From Jejuia rubra (lineage in GTDB: Bacteria; Bacteroidota; Bacteroidia; Flavobacteriales; Flavobacteriaceae): DNA of 64,000 nt. The DNA lies in assembly GCF_042684665.1 (NCBI RefSeq), contig NZ_JBHULY010000013.1, positions 1-64,000 of the forward strand, written 5' to 3'. Every line of letters begins with the position of its first letter. Within the stretch, counting starts at the first letter, position 1. Shown here in pieces: positions 52,245-61,897 of the stretch. The translations under genes were made by a program, and so were the position numbers. Below the pieces are notes generated by a model that did no database searches, was not told the DNA's origin, and saw nothing but the letters and a program-made list of their open reading frames with translations.

Positions 52245-54416
52245 CTACTTCTTAACAGCCTCGACCAACTCCAACTGTTCCAAACTCACATTGGTCGTAA
52301 ACATCCCGTAATTCACAACCGCTTTAGTTTTTTCAATTTTGTCAATGGTGCCGATGGCTCGTCCGTCTTCCATACGTACCCTGTCTCCAATTTTTAGGAT
52401 TGGTCTTGGCTTTGGCGGTGCCTCGGCGGCTTTTTTCTTTTCGGCCTTTTTCTTCTGTCGGATAACATTTACCTTTTTTTCAACCTCTTGCTTTACCTGT
52501 TTTTCCTTTGCCTTTTCTGCCTTTTTTTGACGAGCCGAAACCTTTTTACGTTTCGAGTTTTCAATTTGAACCAGTTTAAACAACTCATCCATTAATTCGC
52601 GTTTGCGTTTGTTGTTAAAGTATTTTTCGGCAATGTCGTTTACTTTTTGTCCCAAATAGATCAAACGTTGGTTGCTGTCGTAAAGCTCTTGGTAGCTTTC
52701 CAGTTTCTTTTGGATTTTCGCATTGATTTCCTCCAGTTTATCGGCTTCTTCTTCCTTTTTCTTTTCGTTTAGTTTTAAAGACTGCCCAGTTTTTTCCAAC
52801 CGCGAACGTTCCTTTTGAAGCTTGGCAATCGTGGCATCAAAACGTACTTTGCTACGCTCAATTTTCTTTTTTGCCCGATTGATTAAAGAATAGGGAATCC
52901 CATTTTTCTGTGCCACTTCAAACGTAAAACTACTTCCGGCTTGACCAACAGCCAATTTAAACATCGGTTCCAAAGTCCGTTCGTTAAACAACATGTTGGC
53001 ATTTATCATGTGTGGCAATTCCGTAGCTAGAATCTTTAAATTGGAATAGTGCGTGGTAATAATTCCAAAAGCCTCACGATGATAGAATTCCTCCAAAAAG
53101 GTTTCGGCCAGTGCGCCACCTAATTCCGGGTCGCTTCCCGTACCAAATTCATCAATTAAAAAAAGCGTGTTTTTATTGCACTTCCTCAAAAAATAGTTCA
53201 TCTGTTTCAACCGATAACTATAGGTGCTCAAATGATTTTCAATAGATTGGTTGTCTCCAATATCACTCAAAACCCTATCGAATAAACACGCCTTACTACG
53301 TTCGTGCACAGGAATTAAAAGCCCACTTTGCAACATAACTTGGAGCAATCCAATGGTTTTCAAAGTGATACTTTTACCGCCTGCATTCGGCCCTGAAATC
53401 ACAATAATCCGACTATTGTTATTCAATTCAATCGTCTGCGGAAAGGTTTTTTCACCTTTCTCCAAATTGTTTAAATAGAGCAGGGGATGGTAGGCATCGC
53501 GCAAAAACATGCTTTTGTCCTCTGAAAATTCTGGAAGAATTGCATTCATGGATTTGGCATATTTCGCCTTGGCCGAAATCACATCCATCGCAATCAGGAA
53601 GTTTTGATAATCTTTCAACAATGGTAAAAATGGACGAATAAAATCGGTAACCTCTTTCAGAATCCTAACAATTTCCTCCCGTTCTTCATATTCCAAATTA
53701 TTCAGTTCCCGAGAATGCTGTAGCGTAGTTTCTGGTTCAATATAAACGATGCTTCCTGTTTTGCTGCCACCCATTACGCTACCCCTAACTTTACGTCGGT
53801 ACATGGCTTTTACCGCAAGCACACGGCGGTTGTCTACCACTGACTCACGGATATCATCCAGATATTCTAAACCGTGATAAGTATTTAAAGCCGTGGCAAA
53901 ACTTTGGTTGATTTTGCCCTTTACACGGTTGATGGACTGCCTGAGTTCCGAAAGTAGGGCAGAGGCATTATCCCGAATATCCCCAAACCGATCTACAATA
54001 CTTTCGATTTTTTCAATCAATACTTTGGTTACTTCAATATGAGAAGCAAAATCATTCAAATTGGGGTAATATTCTTCAAACTTCTTCAGAAAGCGTACAA
54101 TGTCATTCACTGTGGTTGATATCGCCACAATCTTCTTCAAACCGTGGACTTCCAAATAGGTGTTTTCAATCTTTAAAAGTTTCAATTCTTTTGAAATCGT
54201 ATCAAAACCATGGTTCGGAATCCTATTGTCATTATAAAAGGACGACAGGTATTCATTGGTAAGATTCAGAGATTTTTTGAGTTCCTCCTTAGTTTTATAA
54301 GGTGCAATTTCAAGAGCCGAAGCATTGCCCAAAGGGGTTATGCAAAGCTCGCTCACCTGTTGCAAAACTGTGGGGAATTCTAAATCTTGTAATGTTTTTT
54401 CGTGGATGTGAATCAT
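52245..54416 (-). CDS. mutS2: MutS2-family DNA-binding ATPase lacking the Smr domain
   Basis: A 723-residue MutS2 homologue. Core and lever helices occupy the first half. The ABC-type ATPase has Walker A SGPNAGGKSITLKTIG (about 335-350), LFLIDEFGTGSDPELGGALAE (Walker B with D-loop) and GIITTHYSNLK. Then follow a long Lys/Glu-rich coiled coil (about 520-670) and an SH3/KOW-like end (KIGDRVRMEDGRAIGTI). The C-terminal Smr nuclease domain of B. subtilis MutS2 is absent, and the protein ends at VEAVKK. MutS2 proteins act on branched or ribosome-stalled substrates rather than in mismatch repair. Confidence 0.93.
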   Translation of the reverse strand: MIHIHEKTLQDLEFPTVLQQVSELCITPLGNASALEIAPYKTKEELKKSLNLTNEYLSSFYNDNRIPNHGFDTISKELKLLKIENTYLEVHGLKKIVAISTTVNDIVRFLKKFEEYYPNLNDFASHIEVTKVLIEKIESIVDRFGDIRDNASALLSELRQSINRVKGKINQSFATALNTYHGLEYLDDIRESVVDNRRVLAVKAMYRRKVRGSVMGGSKTGSIVYIEPETTLQHSRELNNLEYEEREEIVRILKEVTDFIRPFLPLLKDYQNFLIAMDVISAKAKYAKSMNAILPEFSEDKSMFLRDAYHPLLYLNNLEKGEKTFPQTIELNNNSRIIVISGPNAGGKSITLKTIGLLQVMLQSGLLIPVHERSKACLFDRVLSDIGDNQSIENHLSTYSYRLKQMNYFLRKCNKNTLFLIDEFGTGSDPELGGALAETFLEEFYHREAFGIITTHYSNLKILATELPHMINANMLFNERTLEPMFKLAVGQAGSSFTFEVAQKNGIPYSLINRAKKKIERSKVRFDATIAKLQKERSRLEKTGQSLKLNEKKKEEEADKLEEINAKIQKKLESYQELYDSNQRLIYLGQKVNDIAEKYFNNKRKRELMDELFKLVQIENSKRKKVSARQKKAEKAKEKQVKQEVEKKVNVIRQKKKAEKKKAAEAPPKPRPILKIGDRVRMEDGRAIGTIDKIEKTKAVVNYGMFTTNVSLEQLELVEAVKK

Positions 54417-54565
54417 GCCTTTTCCAAACCAAAAAATGAAAACGCAAAGTTATAAATTCTTTACTTTAAGTTTTCTAGATTTGCAACATTGTATAAATCG
54501 CTAATAAAGTTTGAAAACTGTAACATTTATTGGTTTTTCAGACTAATGAGTAAATCTAAATTACT

Positions 54566-56329
54566 ATGAAATTTTTAGGACGAGTTTTATCCACTGTTGT
54601 GGGCATTTTTGTGTTTTGTGCCATAGGCTTTTTTATGTTGGTTGTTTTGGGTGCATTGTTTGGCGGATCGTCAGAGGAAGTGGTTACCGTAAAACCCGAT
54701 TCGGTGTTGGAGTTGAAACTGGATTTCCCAATAAATGATTATGCCGGAAAAACGGTTTTTAAGGATTACCCATTTTTAAATGAAGACGACAAAAATGGAT
54801 TGTTCAACTTAATTGATGCCATTAATTATGCGGCTACTGACGACAAAATCAAGGGCATCACCATTGAAAACAACTTTATTGATGCGGGCATTTCGCAGAC
54901 GAAAGCTTTGAGGGAGGCGCTGATTGATTTTAAGAAATCTGGGAAATTTATCACGGCTTATGCGGATGTTTTTTCCCAAAAGGATTATTATTTGAGTTCG
55001 GTTGCCGATACTATTATGCTCAATCCGGCGGGAGAATTGGAGTTCAAGGGGTTTTATACCGAGATGTTGTTTTTCAAGGATTTTCAGGAAAAATCGGGAA
55101 TAAAACTTGAGGTGATACGGCACGGAAAGTATAAGAATGCTGCCGAGCCCTTTTTGGAAAATGAGATGAGCGATGCCAACCGCGAACAAATACAAGCCTA
55201 TTTGAATGGTTTATGGATCGAAGTAAAAAAAGATATTTCTGAAGCCAGGGAAATTTCGGTTGCGGATTTAGATAGTATCGCAGATAACCTGTTGGTACGC
55301 ACTCCTCAATTGGCTGTATCTACTAAGTTGATAGATAAGCTGGGGTATTATGATGACTATGAGAGCCAATTAAAAACAGCAGTGGCTGTTGCCAGCGATA
55401 AACCTTTAAATCGGGTTTGTATTGAGGATTATGCCCTATCTGTGGCTCCAAAATTGAGGGCTAAATCGAGCAAAAACAAAATCGCAGTGATTTATGCCGA
55501 GGGTGAAATTATTTATGGTACAGCCGAAAAAGGTTATGTAGGTCATCTTACAATTAATAAAGCCATTGAGGATGCTAGGGAAGACGAAAGAATAAAAGCC
55601 ATCGTACTTCGAATTAATTCCCCCGGTGGAGGTGCCTTGGCTAGTGAATTAATATGGCGAGAAATTGAGTTGGCCAAAAAGAAGAAACCAGTTATCGTAT
55701 CTATGGGGAATATGGCCACTTCAGGAGGGTATTACATTGCGGCCCATGCAGACAAAATAGTAGCCCAATCCACTACCATTACAGGAAGTATTGGTGTGAT
55801 AGGGATGCTGCCTAATTTTAGCAAATTGGCTGATAACATGGGAATCAATGCTGAGCAAGTAAAGACCAATAAAAACGCTATCCCTTTCAGCCTTTTAGAG
55901 CCTTTGGACGATACGCAGCGTCAATTTATCAAAGAAGGTATCCGGGACACTTATACTTTATTTTCGAAGCGTGTGGCAGAGGGCCGGGATATGACTGCGG
56001 AAGATGTTGAAGCTATAGCCCAGGGAAGGGTTTGGACGGGAGTGGATGCTTTAGAAAGAGGATTGGTTGATGAATTGGGAGGATTGGATTTGGCTCTAAA
56101 ACATGCCGCCGAAGCTGCGGAAATTGAAGATTATAAAATAAAGGAATTCCCTGTTTTTGAAAAGGACTTGGACGAAATGCTGGAGGCTTTTGGATTGGCG
56201 AAAGCTAAGGAAACGATTATGAAGGAAGAAATAGGGGAAACAAACTATAAATTGATGAAAGAAGTAAAGCGGTTATCAGAAAAAGAAGGGGTCCAACTAA
56301 TGTTCCCATATAGTATGGAAATCAAATAG
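54566..56329 (+). CDS. sppA: signal peptide peptidase SppA, 67-kDa type
   Basis: A 587-residue inner-membrane serine protease with two tandem S49 domains that degrades cleaved signal peptides. The N-terminal membrane anchor is at 8-34 (TVVGIFVFCAIGFFMLVVLGALF). The catalytic Lys lies in the first domain at VIRHGKYKNAAEPF (about 193). The catalytic Ser lies in the second at GNMATSGGYYIAAHADKI (about 392). Long-form length and residue placement match E. coli SppA. Followed by its own terminator. Confidence 0.94.
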   Translation: MKFLGRVLSTVVGIFVFCAIGFFMLVVLGALFGGSSEEVVTVKPDSVLELKLDFPINDYAGKTVFKDYPFLNEDDKNGLFNLIDAINYAATDDKIKGITIENNFIDAGISQTKALREALIDFKKSGKFITAYADVFSQKDYYLSSVADTIMLNPAGELEFKGFYTEMLFFKDFQEKSGIKLEVIRHGKYKNAAEPFLENEMSDANREQIQAYLNGLWIEVKKDISEAREISVADLDSIADNLLVRTPQLAVSTKLIDKLGYYDDYESQLKTAVAVASDKPLNRVCIEDYALSVAPKLRAKSSKNKIAVIYAEGEIIYGTAEKGYVGHLTINKAIEDAREDERIKAIVLRINSPGGGALASELIWREIELAKKKKPVIVSMGNMATSGGYYIAAHADKIVAQSTTITGSIGVIGMLPNFSKLADNMGINAEQVKTNKNAIPFSLLEPLDDTQRQFIKEGIRDTYTLFSKRVAEGRDMTAEDVEAIAQGRVWTGVDALERGLVDELGGLDLALKHAAEAAEIEDYKIKEFPVFEKDLDEMLEAFGLAKAKETIMKEEIGETNYKLMKEVKRLSEKEGVQLMFPYSMEIK

Positions 56330-56349
56330 AACTTAAATCAAGATTATTT

Positions 56350-56377
56350 AAAGGCGGACTTCGGTTCGCCTTTTTTT
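56350..56377 (+). terminator. terminator of sppA
   Basis: AAAGGCG ... CGCCTTT stem with a CTTCGG loop, followed by seven T. Confidence 0.9.
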
Positions 56378-56472
56378 ATGCTTTACTCGCTCAAAGGTAG
56401 GCTTCACTCATTGTTGGTTTTTTGCTCCATTAGTTGATTATAGTTTTATGCTAAACTTTAAAATCAACTATT

Positions 56473-58818
56473 ATGAAAGCACTATTAGCAATTGTTTTTG
56501 CGTTGGCTGTATCAGCTCAAATTCGGTCCCAAGAAAAACTTATTACAGGAAAGGTAACATCTGCAACTGACGGCATAGAATTACCAGGAGTAAACGTTAT
56601 AGTCAAAGGGACAACAACCGGAGCAGTAACCGATTTTGATGGCTTGTATAAAATCAAGGCAAAATCTTCAGATATCTTAGTTTTCAACTATTTGGGGTAT
56701 GCTACAAAAGAAGTAAAAGTAGGAAATCGAACTACCGTTTCTGTTGCCTTAGAGGAAGACATCGCCCATTTGGATGAAGTTGTAGTAATTGGTTATGGAA
56801 CTACAAGAAAAATGTCATTAACAGGATCTGTATCCACAGTTTCTTCGCGAACACTATCCGCTTCCCAAATAAAGCGGAAGAAGCAAAAAGCATATCATCG
56901 GAAATTAGCCAATCAAATTCAGTCCAGTTCTATTGAAAATGCGTTACAGGGCAAGATGGCCGGTGTAGCAATTAAGACCGCAAATGGAAACCCAGGGAAA
57001 AGTACCCAAATCCGAATTAGAGGAATGGGTTCTTTGTCTTCTCAAAAAAGGCCCATGGTCGTTATTGATGGTGTTGTGAGGTACTATGATGCATTGGAAC
57101 GTTTAAATCCAAACCAAATTCAATCGGTTGATGTTTTAAAGGATGCCACATCAACAGCAATTTATGGTAGCAGAGGTAAAAATGGGGTAATTTTAATTTC
57201 AACGAAAAACCATAGCGAGAGAAAGGCTCAAGCACCACTGTATATTGTTGATGGACAACCCGTAAAAAAGGAAAACAACTACATTATTGAAAGTATTCCC
57301 GAATCGGATATTGATAGCAAAGTGCAATATGGCAAAGGAGATGCAAAGGAAAAATTTGGTAAGATTGCAAAGCATGGATGCGTGGTGATCACCACTCACC
57401 AAGGCAATTTCAGAATTCAAAATAACGAGAGTTATGCAGTAATAGAAGAAAATAATTTTGAAAGAACCACCTTGTCGCCATTATCCACGTTTTCCATCGA
57501 TGTTGATAAAGCTTCATATAGTAATATTCGAAGGATGATAAACAATGGGATGGCCATTGAGCCTGATGCAGTAAAAATTGAGGAGATGATTAACTATTTT
57601 GATTATGATTATCCGCAACCAAATGGAGAGCATCCATTTGCCATACATACCGAAGTAGCTCAAACGCCTTGGCATAAGGATACAAGAATTGTAAAAATTG
57701 GACTTCAGGGCAAGACATTTAGTTATGAAGAGTTGCCCCCGTCAAACCTAACGTTTTTGATTGATGTATCAGGTTCCATGAGTTCACAAAATAAATTGCC
57801 TCTGCTTAAATCGGCGTTCAAGCTTTTAGTAAATCAATTGAGGGATGAGGATAAAGTGTCCATTGTGGTTTACGCAGGTGCGGCTGGTGTCGTTTTGGAA
57901 CCCACATCAGGAAAGCACAAAGAGAAAATTCTTAATGCTTTGAATGGACTGGAGTCTGGAGGTTCCACGGCTGGTGGCGCAGGGATTAAGCTAGCCTATA
58001 AATTAGCTGAGCAACATTTCAAAAAGAATGGGAATAATAGAGTAATTCTAGCAACGGATGGTGATTTTAATGTTGGCGCTTCTAGCGATAAGGCTATGGA
58101 AAAACTGATTGAAGCCAAACGGCAATCAGGAGTGTTTTTGTCCGTACTTGGCTTTGGTTACGGAAATTATAAAGATTCAAAATTGGAAACTTTGGCCGAT
58201 AAGGGCAATGGTAATCATGCCTATATTGACAACATGCAGGAAGCTCAAAAAGTGTTTGGAAAGGAATTTGGAGGCACACTTTTTACCATTGCAAAGGACG
58301 TGAAAATCCAAGTAGAGTTTAATCCAAACAAGGTCCAAGCATACCGATTAATAGGTTATGAGAATAGAATGTTGGAAGACGAGGATTTTGTGGATGACAC
58401 AAAAGATGCAGGCGAATTGGGTAGCGGTCATACCGTAACGGCACTTTACGAGGTCATTCCGGTTGGTGTGCAAACCGCCTATCTAAGAGATGTGGACGAT
58501 TTAAAATACACGAAACCTCAAATAGTATCAGACTACAGCGATGAACTATTTACTGTGAAGTTTAGATATAAAAAGCCAGATGGGGACAAAAGCATAGAAA
58601 TGGTGCATGTTCAGAAAGATAAGGTTTCGGAAGCTTCGGAAGACATGAAATTTGCATCGGCAGTGGCGCTTTTCGGTATGCAATTGAGGCAATCGAAATA
58701 TCATAACAACTCAAAGCTTGAAGATGTTTTGGCGCTATCCAATGAAGGTAGAGGTGAAGATGAAAACGGATATAGAGCAGAATTCAGAAGGTTGGTCTCT
58801 TCTTATCAAAGTTTGTAG
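56473..58818 (+). CDS. VWA (YfbK-like) protein with N-terminal carboxypeptidase-like and TonB-plug domains
   Basis: A 781-residue exported protein. Signal at 1-18, CarboxypepD_reg-like domain about 24-95 (ITGKVTSATDGIELPGVNVIV), the LDEVVVIGYGTTRK box, and a SusC-type plug about 150-245 (LQGKMAGVAIKTANG, SVDVLKDATSTAIYGSRGKNGV). A short second plug-like tail follows (LYIVDGQPVKKE ... HGCVVITTHQG). Then come a VWA N-terminal region, a VWA domain with MIDAS DVSGSMSS near 430, ATDGDFN, and a DUF3520-like end. There is no outer-membrane barrel. YfbK-type proteins have unknown roles; the VWA metal site suggests protein binding. Confidence 0.87.
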   Translation: MKALLAIVFALAVSAQIRSQEKLITGKVTSATDGIELPGVNVIVKGTTTGAVTDFDGLYKIKAKSSDILVFNYLGYATKEVKVGNRTTVSVALEEDIAHLDEVVVIGYGTTRKMSLTGSVSTVSSRTLSASQIKRKKQKAYHRKLANQIQSSSIENALQGKMAGVAIKTANGNPGKSTQIRIRGMGSLSSQKRPMVVIDGVVRYYDALERLNPNQIQSVDVLKDATSTAIYGSRGKNGVILISTKNHSERKAQAPLYIVDGQPVKKENNYIIESIPESDIDSKVQYGKGDAKEKFGKIAKHGCVVITTHQGNFRIQNNESYAVIEENNFERTTLSPLSTFSIDVDKASYSNIRRMINNGMAIEPDAVKIEEMINYFDYDYPQPNGEHPFAIHTEVAQTPWHKDTRIVKIGLQGKTFSYEELPPSNLTFLIDVSGSMSSQNKLPLLKSAFKLLVNQLRDEDKVSIVVYAGAAGVVLEPTSGKHKEKILNALNGLESGGSTAGGAGIKLAYKLAEQHFKKNGNNRVILATDGDFNVGASSDKAMEKLIEAKRQSGVFLSVLGFGYGNYKDSKLETLADKGNGNHAYIDNMQEAQKVFGKEFGGTLFTIAKDVKIQVEFNPNKVQAYRLIGYENRMLEDEDFVDDTKDAGELGSGHTVTALYEVIPVGVQTAYLRDVDDLKYTKPQIVSDYSDELFTVKFRYKKPDGDKSIEMVHVQKDKVSEASEDMKFASAVALFGMQLRQSKYHNNSKLEDVLALSNEGRGEDENGYRAEFRRLVSSYQSL

Positions 58819-58825
58819 TATTTGC

Positions 58826-58963
58826 AAAGAGGCTGTCTAAAAAGCCCATTTTTTGTCAACCTGAACTTGTTTCAGGTTCTCATAATAAATGAAAATTAAT
58901 ATGCTGAGATTCTGAAACAAGTTCAGAATGACACATCGGCTTACTTTTTAGATAGCCTCTTTT
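58826..58963. terminator. long double hairpin between convergent genes
   Basis: Outer arms of 19 bases (58826-58844 and 58944-58962) pair with one wobble. Inner CTGAACTTGTTTCAG (58861) pairs perfectly with CTGAAACAAGTTCAG (58912). The inner part is REP-like (ends GAATGACA), so this is a repeat that may also end transcription in both directions. Confidence 0.75.
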
Positions 58964-58968
58964 AATTT

Positions 58969-59391
58969 TTACTGTTGCATTTTAAAATAATAGTCCAAAG
59001 AGCGTTTGCCCGAACCATACATCAGAAAGAAACCACACACCATCAATGTAACAATGGCCAAAACTAAGTTTCCGGTATTCATTTCACCAGCAAAATTGAT
59101 AACGATGGCTCCTATTAAAATTGGGAGTTGAGCAATAATGGCCCATCGTGTCAAAAGTCCAAAGCCAATCAACAGCCCGCCAATAAAATGTGCCGGGGCT
59201 ACATAATGTATTATAATCATACTACCGGCCATATTCTGAAACGGCTTAATCAGTTGCGCGAGCATTTCGCTATTGCCCATAAAGTCGATTCCCTTTATAA
59301 ATAAAAAGGCACCTAGGGCAATGCGCAATAAATCCAAGGGCAAATAGGTGTGTCTATTCGCCCATTTGTTTAATGTTTTTATCGTTCCCAT
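58969..59391 (-). CDS. DoxX family membrane protein
   Basis: A 140-residue protein with four hydrophobic helices, including LDLLRIALGAFLFIKGIDFM, ARFIGG-like HFIGGLLIGFGLLTRWAIIAQLPILIGAIVI, and LVLAIVTLMVCGFFLMYGSG. This is the DoxX/DoxD pattern. Members have been linked to quinone or thiosulfate redox chemistry, but most are uncharacterised. It lies 58 bases downstream of the carboxylase gene on the same strand and may share its transcript. Confidence 0.85.
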   Translation of the reverse strand: MGTIKTLNKWANRHTYLPLDLLRIALGAFLFIKGIDFMGNSEMLAQLIKPFQNMAGSMIIIHYVAPAHFIGGLLIGFGLLTRWAIIAQLPILIGAIVINFAGEMNTGNLVLAIVTLMVCGFFLMYGSGKRSLDYYFKMQQ

Positions 59392-59449
59392 GATTTAAGT
59401 TTGTTGGTTTACAATCAATAAGTTACGAAAAAACAAAGAGATTTTAAAA

Positions 59450-61093
59450 TTAAACTTGAAGTACCCCCAAATTAAAAGGTTTTTCAATTGGTGCGTGATT
59501 GGCGGCTTCAATGCCCATGGAAATCCATTTTCGTGTATCCAAAGGGTCTATAATAGCATCCGTCCATAATCGGGCGGCGGCATAGTAAGGAGAAACTTGA
59601 TTGTCGTATCGTGCTTTTATTTTGTTGAACAGTGCTTCTTCTTTTTCATTGGTAATTTTTTCGCCCTGTTTTTCAAGGGAAGCCTTTTCAATCTGAAGTA
59701 ATACTTTTGCAGCCGAATTACCGCTCATTACGGCAAGCTCGGCACTTGGCCATGCCACAATCAATCTGGGATCGTATGCTTTACCGCACATGGCGTAATT
59801 TCCAGCACCGTAGCTATTGCCAATTACAATAGTGAATTTAGGAACAACAGAATTACTAACGGCATTCACCATTTTTGCGCCATCTTTAATGATACCTGAA
59901 TGCTCACTTTTACTACCAACCATAAAACCGGTAACGTCCTGTAAAAAGACCAAAGGGATTTTCTTTTGGTTGCAATTGGCTATAAACCTAGTGGCTTTAT
60001 CGGCCGAATCGTTATAAATCACACCGCCAAACTGCATTTCTGTGGGTTTTGTTTTGGAGCCTTTGGTTTTTACAATTTGACGTTGATTAGCCACAATACC
60101 CACTGCCCAACCATCAATGCGGGCATAGCAGGTAATAATAGTTTGCCCGTAACCCGCTTTGTATTCCTCGTATTCTGAATTGTCCGCCAAACGTTTTATG
60201 ATGTCGTACATGTCGTACTGGTCTGCACGGCTTTTGGGAAGAATTCCAAAAATATCCTCAGGATTTTCAGTTGGTTTTTGCGAAGCTATACGGTTAAATC
60301 CAGCTTTGTCGTAATCCCCAATTTTATCAACTATAGTTTTGATTTTGTCCAAAGCATCTTTGTCATTTTTAGCCTTGTAATCGGTAACCCCCGAAATTTC
60401 GCAGTGAGTTGTGGCGCCCCCTAAAGTTTCATTGTCAATACTTTCGCCAATGGCGGCCTTTACCAAATAACTTCCGGCCAAAAAAATACTTCCTGTTTTA
60501 TCCACGATTAGGGCTTCGTCGCTCATAATAGGGAGGTAGGCACCACCGGCCACGCAACTGCCCATTACTGCTGAGATTTGAGTAATGCCCATACTGCTCA
60601 TAATAGCGTTGTTCCTGAAAATACGACCGAAATGCTCTTTATCAGGGAAAATTTCATCTTGCATGGGCAGATAAACGCCTGCCGAATCTACCAAGTAAAT
60701 AATGGGTAATCTGTTTTCAATAGCTATTTCTTGGGCGCGCAAATTCTTTTTACCGGTGATTGGAAACCATGCACCCGCTTTAACGGTAGCATCATTAGCC
60801 ACAACAATACATTGCTTTCCTTTAATATATCCAATCTTTACAACCACCCCTCCAGAAGGGCAACCACCATGTTCTGGGTACATATCTTCACCAGCGAAAG
60901 CACCAATTTCAATGGACTTAGATTTGTCATCTAATAAATAATCAATACGCTCTCTAGCCGTCAGTTTTCCTTTTAAATGGTGTTTTTCAATACGTGATTT
61001 GCCACCGCCCAAGCTCACTTTTGCAAGTCTTTTATTGAGTTCGGAAACTAACAGCTTGTTGTGATCTTCATTTTTGTTGAAGTTGATATCCAT
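59450..61093 (-). CDS. acyl-CoA carboxylase beta (carboxyltransferase) subunit
   Basis: A 547-residue carboxyltransferase that would move CO2 from biotin to an acyl-CoA such as methylcrotonyl- or propionyl-CoA. The N-terminal and C-terminal crotonase-like halves are visible: HLKGKLTARERIDYLLD, GGCPSGGVVV, GSCVAGGAYLPIMSDEAL, then PLVFLQDVTGFMVGSKSEHSGIIKDGAKM, GNSYGAGNYAMCGKAYDPR and WPSAELAVMSG. The sequence is closest in character to methylcrotonyl-CoA carboxylase beta. The ATG at 61093 is preferred to an in-frame TTG at 61114. No biotin carboxylase gene is adjacent. Confidence 0.88.
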   Translation of the reverse strand: MDINFNKNEDHNKLLVSELNKRLAKVSLGGGKSRIEKHHLKGKLTARERIDYLLDDKSKSIEIGAFAGEDMYPEHGGCPSGGVVVKIGYIKGKQCIVVANDATVKAGAWFPITGKKNLRAQEIAIENRLPIIYLVDSAGVYLPMQDEIFPDKEHFGRIFRNNAIMSSMGITQISAVMGSCVAGGAYLPIMSDEALIVDKTGSIFLAGSYLVKAAIGESIDNETLGGATTHCEISGVTDYKAKNDKDALDKIKTIVDKIGDYDKAGFNRIASQKPTENPEDIFGILPKSRADQYDMYDIIKRLADNSEYEEYKAGYGQTIITCYARIDGWAVGIVANQRQIVKTKGSKTKPTEMQFGGVIYNDSADKATRFIANCNQKKIPLVFLQDVTGFMVGSKSEHSGIIKDGAKMVNAVSNSVVPKFTIVIGNSYGAGNYAMCGKAYDPRLIVAWPSAELAVMSGNSAAKVLLQIEKASLEKQGEKITNEKEEALFNKIKARYDNQVSPYYAAARLWTDAIIDPLDTRKWISMGIEAANHAPIEKPFNLGVLQV

Positions 61094-61105
61094 ATTCCGC
61101 CCAAA

Positions 61106-61122
61106 TCCCTCCAAAGGAGGGA
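61106..61122. repeat. TCCCTCC-AAA-GGAGGGA hairpin
   Basis: Seven-pair stem followed on the plus strand by CTTTTTT, just upstream of the carboxylase start. It belongs to the CCCTCC/GGAGGG class of dispersed elements also seen near 50480-50550, 52141 and 63720. Confidence 0.6.
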
Positions 61123-61212
61123 CTTTTTTATTAAGATTAATAATTTTACGAATTTACGAAACCCATTTCTGTATAAAAAGTGAATAATTTGTTAAAATAC
61201 ATAACATGGAAA

Positions 61213-61251
61213 TATATACCTTGGAAAATAAATTTATTTATTGTAGTTTTG
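61213..61251 (+). promoter_or_regulatory. promoter and candidate MarR operator of the FMN reductase operon
   Basis: TTG at 61221 and TAGTTTTG at 61244-61251, 20 bases apart, form a canonical promoter. TATATACCTTGGAAAATA (61213-61230) overlaps the -33 element and matches 15 of 18 positions of the perfect palindrome TATTTTCCATGGAAAATA at 62683-62700. A TTGGTT-TTTT-AACCAA palindrome lies downstream at 61296-61311. Confidence 0.6.
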
Positions 61252-61363
61252 TATCAAACAAAATTGACATATGAAATGAGCCATAAAAAATAAAATTGGT
61301 TTTTTAACCAAAATATTAGATGGCGATTTACATCTGACAATTGAAAAACAATAAATATAACAG

Positions 61364-61894
61364 ATGAAACATATAATAGCATTTGCAGGAAGTAATAGTA
61401 AAAATTCTATAAATAAACATTTAGCAATATACGCATCAGGTCTTGTGGAGGGGGTTGCCATAGATATTTTAGATTTAAACGATTTTGATTTACCGTTATA
61501 CGGTATTGATTTAGAAAATGAAAAGGGTATTCCAGAGGATGCACATAAATTTTTGAATTTGATCAAGACATCAAATGGCATTGTTTTATCTCTGGCGGAA
61601 CATAATGGCGCATACTCAACGGCGTTTAAGAATCTGTTTGATTGGATGTCCAGAATTGAAGGTAAAACCTTTTTTGGGAAGCCTATGTTGTTGATGGCCA
61701 CTTCGCCTGGAGGCAGAGGAGGAGCTTCGGTTTTACAAATTGCGGAAGATCGTTTTCCTAGACATAATGCTAACATAGTAGAGGTGTTCTCATTACCAAA
61801 TTTTGGAACTAGTTTTTCAGAAGGAAAGATTGTTAATCCGGAATTGGATGCAGAATTAAAAAATAAAGTAGAAAGGTTTCAATCGGAGTTGTAA
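61364..61894 (+). CDS. NADPH-dependent FMN reductase family protein
   Basis: A 176-residue flavodoxin-like reductase. FMN-phosphate loop AGSNSKNSINKHLA (residues about 6-19), then GIVLSLAEHNGAYSTAFKNLFDWMSR and LLMATSPGGRGGASVL, all typical of chromate/azo/quinone reductases of the YieF type. It is the first gene of a run with a GNAT protein and a MarR regulator, consistent with protection against electrophiles or quinones. Confidence 0.9.
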   Translation: MKHIIAFAGSNSKNSINKHLAIYASGLVEGVAIDILDLNDFDLPLYGIDLENEKGIPEDAHKFLNLIKTSNGIVLSLAEHNGAYSTAFKNLFDWMSRIEGKTFFGKPMLLMATSPGGRGGASVLQIAEDRFPRHNANIVEVFSLPNFGTSFSEGKIVNPELDAELKNKVERFQSEL

Positions 61895-61897
61895 ATT

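Noticed and set aside
61234..61776. Minus-strand ORF of 180 codons
   Set aside because: It is antisense to the FMN reductase gene, which has clear family motifs.
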